A stretch of DNA of 16,690 nt from UBA10133 sp964528565. GTDB taxonomy: Bacteria; Patescibacteriota; Microgenomatia; UBA1400; MFAQ01. Below the pieces are notes generated by a model. That model searched no databases. It had not been told where the DNA came from and saw only the letters and a list, made by a program, of their open reading frames with translations. Location: assembly GCA_964528565.1 (NCBI GenBank), contig CAZGSP010000044.1, positions 1 through 16,690 of the forward strand, read 5' to 3'. Position numbers and translations under genes: made by a program. This document shows positions 1 through 7,291 of the stretch, piece by piece; position 1 is the stretch's first letter, and each line of letters begins with the position of its first letter.

Positions 1-45
1 CGGCGCGGCCGGCCCCCCGTCCCTCGAGTACAAGTGCGGATCCGC

Positions 46-77
46 TCCGTGCGACATTTTGCTTGCCCTTCTGCACC
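46..77 (+). repeat. Intergenic repeat copy 1, upstream of DNA ligase
   Basis: This 32-base segment aligns without gaps to 10170-10201, with 25 identical positions including an unbroken nine-base start (TCCGTGCGA) and a matching end (CTGCACC versus CTGTACC). Both copies sit just before the promoter of a plus-strand gene: this one ends 24 bases before the ligase -10. A weaker resemblance continues upstream (CTCG then GTACA at 23-32 versus 10155-10166). I do not recognise the family. It could be a dispersed structured element, a processed transcript end or a boundary element. Confidence 0.55.
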
Positions 78-101
78 TTATGAGAAAAATTATTAGTCGG
101 T

Positions 102-107
102 TATACT
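102..107 (+). promoter_or_regulatory. -10 hexamer of the DNA ligase gene
   Basis: TATACT lies seven bases before the ATG at 115. Transcription normally starts about seven bases after the -10, so the mRNA should begin at or next to the start codon. No convincing -35 and no Shine-Dalgarno sequence are visible. Confidence 0.55.
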
Positions 108-114
108 ATGAAAT

Positions 115-1824
115 ATGTTATTTAAAGATTTTGCGGGGTATTTGGAGAGGTTGGAAAAAATTTCATCGCGCTTGGAGATCACCAGGATTCTAGCAGAGCT
201 TATCGGGGAGATGAAGGCCGAAGAGACCGGAAAGGGAATCTACTTAACTCTTGGTCAGCTTGGGCCGGATTTTGATAACAAAGAGTTTAATATGGCTTCA
301 AAGATGGTTCTGCGGAGTGTGGTTGAGGGAACCGGTTTGTCGACCAAGGAAGTGGAAAAGAAGTACAAGGCCAAGGGTGATGTGGGTCTTATGGTGGAGA
401 ATTTGGATTTTAAAAAGGATACTCCGGTAAAGTATTCGGTGACCGAAATCTATAATAAGCTATCTATTATGGCGGATGAGGGGGGCGGGGGTAGTCAGGA
501 GAGGAAAGTGGCCAGGCTGACGGAACTTTTGTTAACCACCTCCCCTATCGAAAGAAAATTTATTGCCCGGATGGTGATAGGAAAACTCCGACTCGGATTT
601 TCCGAAAAAACCATTTTTGACGCTTTGTCGCAGATGACCAGCGGGGGGAAGTCTCTCCGGAAAGAACTGGACAATACCTTCCAGATCTATCCGGATCCCG
701 GATACATCACTCAGGTAGTAAAGGAAAGGGGAATGGCCGGACTAAAAAATGTGAGAGTGAAGACGGGAGTGCCGGTAGTACCCGCTTTGTGTCAACGCTT
801 AAATAATTACCGGGAAATCGTCGATAAAATGGGGGAAGCGGCAGTGGAAAGAAAGTATGACGGAACAAGAGTACAGATCCACTTTAATAGACTGAAGAAC
901 GAAATCCGAACATATACCAGAAATTTGGAGGAGTCCAGCCCGATGTTCCCCGAACTTTTCCAGATGAATAAATGGATCATGGGAGATGAGGTTATTTTGG
1001 ATTGTGAGGCGGTGGGATATGACAAAAAGACCGGTAAAGTACTCCCTTTCCAGATAACCATAACGAGAAAAAGGAAACATGGTGTGGCCGAGACGGCGAA
1101 GTCCATCCCCTTGAGATTTTTTGTCTTTGATATTTTGAGTCTCAACGGAAGAAGTCTAATTGAGGAGCCGTATTTTGAAAGGCGAAAGTTCCTGACAAAA
1201 GTGGTGAAGAAAAACGAAACTATCGTTCCCGATGAATATTTTAAAACCGATGACCCGGTAGAGGTTCAGAAATTACACGATAAATTTCTGAAAGAGGGAT
1301 TTGAGGGAGCAGTAATAAAAATGTGGAATGGGGAGTACCTTCCGGGCAGGCAAGGATGGAACTGGGTAAAAATAAAAGAAGCCGAGGGAGCGTCCGGAAA
1401 GTTGTCCGATACTCTTGACCTGGTCATACTTGGATATAATTTGGGGAAGGGTAAGAGAGCTGGTTTTGGCATGGGAGCATTTTTGGTCGGTCTGCGAAGA
1501 GGCGAGTCCTGGGTGTCGATTGCAAAGGTGGGGACCGGGTTGACCGATGAGGAGTTTAAGGGTCTAAAAATAAAGCTTGATAAAAGTAAGACTAAGGAAA
1601 AACCAAAAGATTATCTGGTGTCCGGATCACTGGTTCCCGATGTCTGGGTGGAGCCCTTGGTAGTGGTGGAGATCGCGGCGGACGAAATAACCAAAAGCCC
1701 AAACCATGCGGGGGGAATTGCTTTGAGATTTCCGAGACTTATTAAGTTCCGGGAAGACAAAGGTCCCAAAGATGCCACTACCTGGAAAGAAGTGGAAGAA
1801 ATAGCCAAATTGTCTTTAAACTAG
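115..1824 (+). CDS. lig: ATP-dependent DNA ligase, archaeal type
   Basis: This 569-residue protein seals nicks in duplex DNA in replication and repair, using ATP to adenylate itself. It has the full layout of archaeal/eukaryal ligases: an N-terminal DNA-binding domain (about 1-220), an adenylation domain and a C-terminal OB domain. Motif I is K247-Y-D-G-T-R252, with K247 the predicted AMP-accepting lysine. Others visible are motif III (TRNLEE, 268-273, and CEAV, 297-300), IIIa (FFVFDIL, 335-341), IV (EGFEGAVIK, 394-402), V (WVKIK, 417-421) and VI (ALRFPRLIKFREDK, 536-549). The length is normal for the family, with no sign of decay. Most bacteria replicate with an NAD+-dependent LigA, so this type is a marker of archaeal-like repair genes in some bacterial lineages. 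The start at 115 fits the -10 at 102-107. DedA follows after 14 bases with its own promoter. Confidence 0.96.
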   Translation: MLFKDFAGYLERLEKISSRLEITRILAELIGEMKAEETGKGIYLTLGQLGPDFDNKEFNMASKMVLRSVVEGTGLSTKEVEKKYKAKGDVGLMVENLDFKKDTPVKYSVTEIYNKLSIMADEGGGGSQERKVARLTELLLTTSPIERKFIARMVIGKLRLGFSEKTIFDALSQMTSGGKSLRKELDNTFQIYPDPGYITQVVKERGMAGLKNVRVKTGVPVVPALCQRLNNYREIVDKMGEAAVERKYDGTRVQIHFNRLKNEIRTYTRNLEESSPMFPELFQMNKWIMGDEVILDCEAVGYDKKTGKVLPFQITITRKRKHGVAETAKSIPLRFFVFDILSLNGRSLIEEPYFERRKFLTKVVKKNETIVPDEYFKTDDPVEVQKLHDKFLKEGFEGAVIKMWNGEYLPGRQGWNWVKIKEAEGASGKLSDTLDLVILGYNLGKGKRAGFGMGAFLVGLRRGESWVSIAKVGTGLTDEEFKGLKIKLDKSKTKEKPKDYLVSGSLVPDVWVEPLVVVEIAADEITKSPNHAGGIALRFPRLIKFREDKGPKDATTWKEVEEIAKLSLN

Positions 1825-1826
1825 GG

Positions 1827-1832
1827 TAAAAT
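1827..1832 (+). promoter_or_regulatory. -10 hexamer of dedA-like gene
   Basis: TAAAAT lies exactly six bases before the ATG at 1839, in the 14-base gap after the ligase stop codon. This predicts a leaderless transcript. No Shine-Dalgarno sequence is seen. Confidence 0.5.
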
Positions 1833-1838
1833 TGTGGG

Positions 1839-2489
1839 ATGGAGATTTTTAAAATGTTGATGGATTTCTTTTTACATATTGATAAAAACTTGGCGGTGAT
1901 CACCGCACAGTATGGGATGTTGACGTATGGGATCTTGTTTTTGGTTATCTTTATGGAAACGGGCTTCGTGGTAACACCGTTTCTACCCGGAGACTCTCTT
2001 CTGTTTGCGGCCGGAGCTTTGGCGGCGATGGGGAGCTTTGAGATATTGATACTTTATGCGTTAATGTTGCTTGCGGCCGTTGCCGGTGATACGGCCAACT
2101 ACTGGATGGGTAGTTTGCTTGGAAGAGAAGTGTTCGACGGGAGAAGTAAGTTCTTTAAGAAAGCACATTTGGACCAAGCGGAAAAATTTTACGAAAAACA
2201 TGGAGGGAAGGCGATAGTATTGGCCAGATTTGTGCCGATCGTCAGAACCTTTGCCCCCTTTGTGGCCGGTGTCAGCAAAATGCATTACGGTAAATTTATT
2301 TCCTACAATATCGTGGGAGGAGTGGCTTGGGTAAGCCTTTTTACCTTTGGGGGTTTTTGGTTTGGAAACATTCCTTTCGTTAAAGATAACTTCCATTATG
2401 TGGTCTTGGCGATTATTTTGATTTCCGTTGTTCCGATCGTTCTTGAAGTGATGAAAGCCGGTCGTGAAAAAAGGAAACGGGTGGAGTGA
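1839..2489 (+). CDS. DedA-family (VTT domain) inner-membrane protein
   Basis: The product is a 216-residue polytopic membrane protein of the DedA/SNARE-associated family. Family members take part in envelope integrity and proton-motive-force balance, and several are lipid scramblases or flippases that recycle carrier lipids. Diagnostic segments are the re-entrant motif PFLPGDSLLF (47-56, with E40 just before), GDTANYWMG (83-91) and the arginine/proline signature R130-F-V-P-I-V-R136 followed by FAPFVAGVSKM. The C-terminus is a hydrophobic helix (about 186-203) with a basic tail. Length is typical. The start at 1839 is set by the -10 six bases upstream; ATGs at 1854 and 1860 are alternatives. 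The exact substrate cannot be told. A carrier-lipid role would suit the PAP2 and glycosyltransferase operon nearby, but that is inference. Confidence 0.92.
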   Translation: MEIFKMLMDFFLHIDKNLAVITAQYGMLTYGILFLVIFMETGFVVTPFLPGDSLLFAAGALAAMGSFEILILYALMLLAAVAGDTANYWMGSLLGREVFDGRSKFFKKAHLDQAEKFYEKHGGKAIVLARFVPIVRTFAPFVAGVSKMHYGKFISYNIVGGVAWVSLFTFGGFWFGNIPFVKDNFHYVVLAIILISVVPIVLEVMKAGREKRKRVE

Positions 2490-2501
2490 GAAGACGAAGT
2501 G

Positions 2502-2510
2502 TGATTAAAT
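2502..2510 (+). promoter_or_regulatory. Extended -10 of exchanger gene
   Basis: A TG followed by one base and TTAAAT (2505-2510) forms an extended -10, and six bases later comes the ATG at 2517. The spacing is the same as for dedA and predicts a leaderless mRNA. Confidence 0.45.
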
Positions 2511-2516
2511 GAATAT

Positions 2517-3482
2517 ATGTTGGTGGATATTTTATTTGGGATCGGCTTGATATTGATTATGGTGATTTCTTCCGGTGCGGCGGTAGACATTTTTGACCGA
2601 CTTGCTCATGAGGTTCGAACAAATAAGTTGATGCTGGCAACCATCTTGGTGGGATTTTCAACTTCACTGCCGGAAATGTTTGTAGGGGTCGCCGCGGCAT
2701 TTCGAGGCCAGCCTCAGATCGCGCTTGGGGATATTATTGGAGCAAACTTGGCAAATCTTAGCTGGATAATCGGTGGGGCGGCTTTGATGTTTGGGTCTGT
2801 TCCCGTGGTGGGTGAGTATTTGAGAAATGAACTATGGATCACGATGGGGATGGCGTTGGCTCCTTTTCTGTTAATGTCGGATGGGAGGTTAACCAGACTT
2901 GACGGGTTGGTGCTGGTAGCTTTATATCTGTTGTATGTGAACAATATGATCCGAAGGGGAAGTTTGCCACTTAAACATTTGAAACTTTCCGGAAGATTGA
3001 GAGTGATACATCGTTATAAAACCAAGCTTGGGTGGTGGGTCCAGTCGATAAAGTTGGTCGCGGTATTGGGAGTTTTGGGAGTAAGTGCTTGGATGCTGGT
3101 AAACGTGGCGGTTAAAATTTCCGGATCTTTAGGGGTAAGTGTTTTTTGGATAGGCTTGATGGTGATTGCCTTGGGAACAACTTTGCCGGAATTGATATTA
3201 ACGATAATAGCCTCGGAAAAAAGAGAGGTGTCACTAATTTTGGGGAATATTTTAGGAACTGTGGTGGTGAATTCGACCCTGATACTGGGGGTGGTCGTAT
3301 TGATCAGTCCGATTGTCTATTCGGATACTCTCCAGAGAGGCATCTCCGGAATGTTTTTGGTAGTTGTTTTGGGATTATTTTGGCTGTTTACCAAATCAAA
3401 ACATAAACTGGAAAGGTGGGAGGGAGCGGTACTCGTGGGAATATACGCGATGTTTTTTGGATTACAGCTGATGCTGGCTTAG
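2517..3482 (+). CDS. Na+/Ca2+ exchanger-like antiporter (CaCA family)
   Basis: This 321-residue membrane protein has the two inverted alpha repeats of the calcium/cation antiporter superfamily, which exchange Ca2+ for Na+ or H+ across the membrane. Repeat 1 contains GFSTSLPEM (46-54) and GDIIGANLAN (71-80). Repeat 2 contains ALGTTLPEL (218-226) and GNILGTVVVNS (243-253). The acidic residues E53 and E225 of the ion site are present. The second half of repeat 2 reads GTVVVN where many relatives have GSNIFN, so ion preference may differ. A basic loop (about 145-178) joins the two halves, as in YrbG-type proteins. The stop codon overlaps the stop of the convergent glycosyltransferase gene in the four bases TTAG (3479-3482), leaving no room for a conventional terminator. 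Its upstream neighbour is dedA; both may be read together, although each has its own -10. Confidence 0.9.
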   Translation: MLVDILFGIGLILIMVISSGAAVDIFDRLAHEVRTNKLMLATILVGFSTSLPEMFVGVAAAFRGQPQIALGDIIGANLANLSWIIGGAALMFGSVPVVGEYLRNELWITMGMALAPFLLMSDGRLTRLDGLVLVALYLLYVNNMIRRGSLPLKHLKLSGRLRVIHRYKTKLGWWVQSIKLVAVLGVLGVSAWMLVNVAVKISGSLGVSVFWIGLMVIALGTTLPELILTIIASEKREVSLILGNILGTVVVNSTLILGVVVLISPIVYSDTLQRGISGMFLVVVLGLFWLFTKSKHKLERWEGAVLVGIYAMFFGLQLMLA

Positions 3483-4351
3483 GGCTGACCTTCTTCCAGA
3501 CTAAGCAGGGCGCGGATACGGTCGGTAATTTTTGTCTTTTTGCCCTTTGTTTTAAAAGCCGACTTGATTAGCTTGGTAAGATCGTGAGTAATTCTGGTCT
3601 CTTCTTCCAGGTAACCTCCTCCCATAGGGTATTCCTTCTTTTGATCCACCTTTTGGTTGGTGAGAAATTTTAAGTTTAGAACGGCGTATTTTTGGAGCAT
3701 CTTGAGTTTACCCATTTTTCGAAAGCGGCGGAAGGAGTAAACAAAGTGTGGTTCGTGGATAACGCCAAAGGAGAAGCCTTTGCGGTGGCCCCGATTGACA
3801 AAATCGGTATCTTCGGCAAATCCAACTTTGGGGTTGAACCCCCCGACTTTATTAAAAATACTCCTTCGGCAACCGATTAAAGCTCCATAGGCCGCGGGCT
3901 GATTGAGAAGCGAGGCGGTTTCGATCATGATGTTCATGTAGCTCGCGACCGCTTTGTCGGAGGCGAGATCGGAGTCGGCATAGAACCAGTTGGTAAAGAG
4001 GTCAAAGGGCTTTACGTGAAGCTGATACTTGACTCCTTCCAAAAAATACTCGGGAAGATTGTTGTCCGCATCGTTAAATAACAGGTACTTGCCGATAGCT
4101 TGTTTGGCACCCATATTCCTTTGGACGGAAACGTTGCGAATTTTGGAAGAAAGAATTGTGAGAGAAGGGAGCTTGTTCTTAAAGGATTTGGCTTTTTCTA
4201 CCGTTTTGTCTGTCGAACGTCCATCAATAACGATGACCTCGAAGTCTCCGGAAGTTTGTCGGGCCAGATCCGCCAACAGTTTGGGCAAGTATTTTTCTTC
4301 GTTTAGGGCCGGAATAATAACCGAAAAAAAGGGTTTCTTGGTAGCGATCAT
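3479..4351 (-). CDS. Family 2 glycosyltransferase (GT-A fold)
   Basis: The product (290 residues) is a soluble GT2-type glycosyltransferase that would transfer a sugar from a nucleotide donor to a glycan or lipid acceptor at the cytoplasmic membrane face. The N-terminal Rossmann-like fold starts FSVIIPALNEEKYLPKLL (9-26), followed by VIVIDGRSTDKTVE (39-52). The metal-binding DxD-type motif is N93-D94-A95-D96, and the acceptor-side acidic motif is AEDTDF (179-184). The C-terminus (about 205-290) is basic and has no clear membrane helix. The start is ATG 4351-4349, which overlaps the stop of the upstream PAP2 gene as ATGA, a sign of translational coupling. The donor and acceptor cannot be read from sequence. 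Pairing with a PAP2 phosphatase suggests polyprenyl- or lipid-linked glycan assembly (inference). Confidence 0.9.
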   Translation of the reverse strand: MIATKKPFFSVIIPALNEEKYLPKLLADLARQTSGDFEVIVIDGRSTDKTVEKAKSFKNKLPSLTILSSKIRNVSVQRNMGAKQAIGKYLLFNDADNNLPEYFLEGVKYQLHVKPFDLFTNWFYADSDLASDKAVASYMNIMIETASLLNQPAAYGALIGCRRSIFNKVGGFNPKVGFAEDTDFVNRGHRKGFSFGVIHEPHFVYSFRRFRKMGKLKMLQKYAVLNLKFLTNQKVDQKKEYPMGGGYLEEETRITHDLTKLIKSAFKTKGKKTKITDRIRALLSLEEGQP

Positions 4352-4911
4352 AAGTGGATTATAGAGGATAACTCGATAATAAAAGGGGCGAGGGCTAAAG
4401 TACCGATCATGTCAACAAAATAGTGCTGTTTGGTGGTTAGGGTGGAAAAGCTGATGGCAAAAAGAAGTAAGAAAAAGACTACCCACATTTGAGGATATAG
4501 TTTGGCTAAATAAAAGCAGGATACGAAAGAGTGTAGTACGTGTCCGCTGGGCAAGCCGTTACAGTCTTTGTCGTGACTGTAAATAAGCCGTAGTAGCCGT
4601 TCGTTTAACCTGTTCCCGACTTCAACTTGAGGGCGAATTACTCCGTTAGGAAAAATTTTCCATAATATGGTGGCGATCGCCGTGGCCACAATTTGAGTCA
4701 CCAGAAGAGAAGTGGCGAACCTTGAGTTCCAGGTAAGAATAATCGAGAGGGGAAGCAGGAGGTAGTATGAGAAGTATATCCAAACAGTCCAGGGAAGCAG
4801 GGGGATCCGGTGGTCAAACCCTATGTTTAGTCTATATTTTGGAGTTTGCCGGTTGAGAGGAATATAAAGTAATATGATGGAAGACAAGATAAGAAGGAGA
4901 ATTGCTTTCAC
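4348..4911 (-). CDS. PAP2-superfamily membrane phosphatase
   Basis: This 187-residue integral membrane protein belongs to the PAP2 (phosphatidic acid phosphatase type 2) superfamily, which removes phosphate from lipid phosphates such as undecaprenyl diphosphate or phosphatidate. The three active-site motifs are in order: K85 to R93-P94 (motif 1), P121-S122-G123-H124 (motif 2) and H163-x3-D167 (motif 3). In motif 3 the usual arginine of SR-x5-H-x3-D is threonine (S156-T157), as in the Aur1/inositol-phosphotransferase-like PAP2 branch, so a transferase rather than a phosphatase role is possible. About five hydrophobic helices are visible. The start is GTG at 4911-4909, seven bases after a perfect TATAAT on this strand. 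It is the first gene of a two-gene operon with the glycosyltransferase. Confidence 0.86.
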   Translation of the reverse strand: MKAILLLILSSIILLYIPLNRQTPKYRLNIGFDHRIPLLPWTVWIYFSYYLLLPLSIILTWNSRFATSLLVTQIVATAIATILWKIFPNGVIRPQVEVGNRLNERLLRLIYSHDKDCNGLPSGHVLHSFVSCFYLAKLYPQMWVVFFLLLFAISFSTLTTKQHYFVDMIGTLALAPFIIELSSIIHL

Positions 4912-4918
4912 GAAAAAT

Positions 4919-4924
4919 ATTATA
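4919..4924 (-). promoter_or_regulatory. -10 hexamer of PAP2-glycosyltransferase operon
   Basis: On the minus strand this reads TATAAT, a perfect consensus, with seven bases between it and the GTG start at 4911. The predicted mRNA begins at the GTG. It lies back to back with the pth -10, five bases away. Confidence 0.6.
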
Positions 4925-4929
4925 AAGGA

Positions 4930-4935
4930 TAGAAT
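4930..4935 (+). promoter_or_regulatory. -10 hexamer of pth
   Basis: TAGAAT lies nine bases before the pth ATG at 4945. TTCACG at 4907-4912, 17 bases upstream, is a partial -35 match and falls on the start codon of the divergent PAP2 gene. The whole divergent promoter region is only 33 bases. Confidence 0.5.
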
Positions 4936-4944
4936 AAAACATAA

Positions 4945-5475
4945 ATGAAATTAATTGTAGGATTGGGGAATCCGGGAAACGAGTATACAAATTCGCGTCA
5001 TAACGCCGGGTTTAAGTTTGTGGATAGATTCACCGGCGGGGCAAGATTTTCCCTGGAGGGAAAATTCGAGGCACTCGTGTATCGGGATAAGGATGTGTTG
5101 TTTGTGAAACCACAAACATTTATGAATGAATCGGGAAGAGCGGTCAGAAGAATTATGGATTTTTATAAATTGGGGATAGATGATGTGATCCTGGTACACG
5201 ATGATCTGGATTTGAAGTTGGGTGAATATAAAATCCAGAAAGGGATAGGGCCCAAAGTGCATAATGGGGTATCCTCGGTGGAGGCAAACATGCCCGATAA
5301 AAATTTTCTGCGAGTGAGAATCGGGATTGACAACAGGGAAAAGAGTATTTATTCCGGTGCCGGAGCGGACTATGTGTTGAGTAATTTTGGGAAAGAAGAA
5401 ATGGAAGAGTTGGATGAAGTGATGGAAGAGGCGGCGGATGAGCTATTGGTAGCTTTGGGCTTGGATGGAGAATAG
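4945..5475 (+). CDS. pth: Peptidyl-tRNA hydrolase
   Basis: Pth frees tRNA from prematurely released peptidyl-tRNA in the cytoplasm, an essential recycling step of translation. The 176 residues carry the family core: GLGNPGNEY (6-14), catalytic H19 with N20, the peptide-binding segment FVKPQTFMNESG (53-64), the HDDLDL segment with catalytic-support aspartate D86, and H106-N107-G108, where the asparagine matches the conserved N114 of E. coli Pth. The usual GGHGGHNGL stretch is KGIGPKVHNGV here, a divergent loop. The protein is slightly shorter than the usual 185-195 residues, mostly at the C-terminus. The last 33 bases overlap the 3' end of the convergent ABC exporter gene. The start is supported by the near-adjacent -10. 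Confidence 0.95.
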   Translation: MKLIVGLGNPGNEYTNSRHNAGFKFVDRFTGGARFSLEGKFEALVYRDKDVLFVKPQTFMNESGRAVRRIMDFYKLGIDDVILVHDDLDLKLGEYKIQKGIGPKVHNGVSSVEANMPDKNFLRVRIGIDNREKSIYSGAGADYVLSNFGKEEMEELDEVMEEAADELLVALGLDGE

Positions 5476-7257
5476 CTCTCTGTAGCTGCCTTTCTTTTTC
5501 ATCAGCTCTTCATGACTGCCGTATTCAACAGCCAAGCCTTTTTCCAAGACCAGGATTTTATCCGCCTTTCTGACCGTACTGAAACGGTGTGAGACCAAAA
5601 AGACAATTTTGTCTTTGGCAACTCTCAAAACATCGGCAAATATTTGTTCTTCCGACTCCGGATCGACATTGGAAGTTGGTTCGTCAAGAATGAGAATTTG
5701 AGCGTTTCGATAAAGGATTCTGGATAAGGCAACTCTCTGCCAAAGCCCCTTTGACGGTTCTACCCCACCCGCGAATTCTTTGTCGAGGGGGTTTTTGTAT
5801 TTGAGGGGAAGGGATCTGACAAAACTATCTATACCGGTGAGTTTGGCCGCTTTTTTGATGGCGAACCGAGTTTTCTTTTTGTCGATATCACCAAAACGAA
5901 TATTATCTTCGACCGAAAAAGGATACTGGGCGAAGTCCTGGAAAAGAGCCGAGATGTCATGGCGGTAGGCTTTGATACTGTAATCTTTGATGTTCCGACC
6001 GTTTAGAAAGATTTCTCCTTTTTGGGGTTCGTAGAACCGGCAAATAAGTTTGATCAGAGTGGTTTTACCGGCTCCATTTTCTCCGACGATAGCGATGTTG
6101 TCTTTTGGATTGACCTTGAAAGAGACTCCTTTGAGAATCCAGCCGGGAGAATGGGCGTATTTGAACCAGACGTCACGAAACTCAATTCCCTCGCTTAGAG
6201 TTTCCGGGAGGTTGAGTCCGGTGGTTTGGTCCTCCTCCGGAAGGGCCATAAATTTTATGTAGTCGGTAATAAAAAGGTAGTTTTGAAAAACATCATTAGC
6301 CTGTCTTACAAGACGACCGACATTGGTAATAAATCCTTGGATAGCCGAGCTGGTGATCTGAGCCGTTCCCAGAGTCAGAACCTGAATAATGGCCAGATAG
6401 TAGAGATAAAGTTGGGTGCCTGTTTGAAATAGAGCCATGGGGAGCTGGGTGATCTGACGTTTTTTGGCATACTTGACGCTAATAGACTGACGTTTGAGAA
6501 AATATTCGTTAGCCATTTTTTGGCGACGACCGAGAAGAATATCCACGTGACCAAGTATCTTGTTTTCATAGAGATACCGGCCCTTGATGGCAAAATCTTC
6601 CAGCGCAGTCCAAATCCGCCACTTTGATGAGTACCCCGTGCTAAGGTCATGCCATTCTTTGGAGGCACTGACGCCAACGATAATATTGGGAAGCGCCAGG
6701 ATGATACAAGGGATGAGGATCAGAGGTTGAAAGGTGATGATGGGGACGGCTGTCGCAATAATGGTAAAGATTATTTCCGGAAAAGTAGAAATGGGGATAA
6801 TTAGTGACCAAACCGATCTGCCGGCGTTGTCCATAACTTTTTGTTGGAGGTCGCGGGTTTCGGGGGATTCGGCCGAGGATACGGCCAGAAGATTCACTTT
6901 TCTGGAAATAGTTACCTGGATATTTTCGGAGAGTACGCTTGTCAGGTAATTGGTATAGGTACCGTCTATCTCACCCAGGATCTGCTGAAGACGATCGATA
7001 ACGAGACCGGCGGCGGCGGCGATGAACATTACTTTCAGACCGGCGGCCACATCTTGAGTGGTGATGGAGGAAATGACCGAATCGATAAGCGCCTTGCTAA
7101 TCAGGAGAGAAGGGTAGACCAAGGCACCGTTGATCGCGTTCGCCAGAGTAACTTTGAGAAAGGCCGCCTTATCTATTCCCCAGACGATCTTGACGGTGGA
7201 AAAATAAGTGACAAAAAATTCGTGGAGGTTGGAAACGGTTTTTGAATTTTTTAACAT
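5443..7257 (-). CDS. ABC exporter, fused membrane and ATPase domains
   Basis: The product is a half-size ABC exporter: an N-terminal six-helix membrane domain (about 30-340) and a C-terminal ATPase. Two such chains would form an exporter for a lipid, peptide or drug; the substrate is unknown. With the start at 7257 (604 residues), Walker A is GENGAGKTT (392-400), the Q-loop glutamine is Q440, Walker B is ILILDE (521-526, catalytic E526) and the H-loop is H557. The signature is odd: where LSGGQ is expected the sequence reads PSKGL followed by WQRVALSR (501-513). ATG 7275 and ATG 7320 are in-frame alternatives. The latter would overlap the divergent gene at 7292, and the palindromic -10 at 7274-7281 covers part of the 7275 codon, so 7257 is preferred. 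The 3' end overlaps pth by 33 bases. Confidence 0.92.
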   Translation of the reverse strand: MLKNSKTVSNLHEFFVTYFSTVKIVWGIDKAAFLKVTLANAINGALVYPSLLISKALIDSVISSITTQDVAAGLKVMFIAAAAGLVIDRLQQILGEIDGTYTNYLTSVLSENIQVTISRKVNLLAVSSAESPETRDLQQKVMDNAGRSVWSLIIPISTFPEIIFTIIATAVPIITFQPLILIPCIILALPNIIVGVSASKEWHDLSTGYSSKWRIWTALEDFAIKGRYLYENKILGHVDILLGRRQKMANEYFLKRQSISVKYAKKRQITQLPMALFQTGTQLYLYYLAIIQVLTLGTAQITSSAIQGFITNVGRLVRQANDVFQNYLFITDYIKFMALPEEDQTTGLNLPETLSEGIEFRDVWFKYAHSPGWILKGVSFKVNPKDNIAIVGENGAGKTTLIKLICRFYEPQKGEIFLNGRNIKDYSIKAYRHDISALFQDFAQYPFSVEDNIRFGDIDKKKTRFAIKKAAKLTGIDSFVRSLPLKYKNPLDKEFAGGVEPSKGLWQRVALSRILYRNAQILILDEPTSNVDPESEEQIFADVLRVAKDKIVFLVSHRFSTVRKADKILVLEKGLAVEYGSHEELMKKKGSYRELFSIQAQSYQ

Positions 7258-7273
7258 AAGAAAAGATGATTTC

Positions 7274-7281
7274 ATTATAAT
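7274..7281. promoter_or_regulatory. Palindromic bidirectional -10 (ATTATAAT)
   Basis: The palindrome ATTATAAT contains a perfect TATAAT on each strand: 7276-7281 on plus and 7279-7274 on minus. On plus, ten bases separate it from the ATG at 7292. On minus, 16 bases separate it from the ATG at 7257. It is the only clear promoter for two divergent genes, although TATCCT on the minus strand (7287-7282) could instead serve the 7275 start. Confidence 0.5.
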
Positions 7282-7291
7282 AGGATAAAAG

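Larger units (their letters stand above)
1..114. other. GC-rich gene-free start of window
   Basis: No coding frame fills this stretch. Bases 1-77 are much richer in G+C than the neighbouring genes and contain the perfect palindromes GGCCGGCC (7-14) and GCGGATCCGC (36-45). Bases 46-77 match bases 10170-10201 without gaps at 25 of 32 positions (see the repeat entries). Bases 78-114 turn abruptly AT-rich and hold the ligase promoter. The upstream part of the element lies outside the window. Confidence 0.6.
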
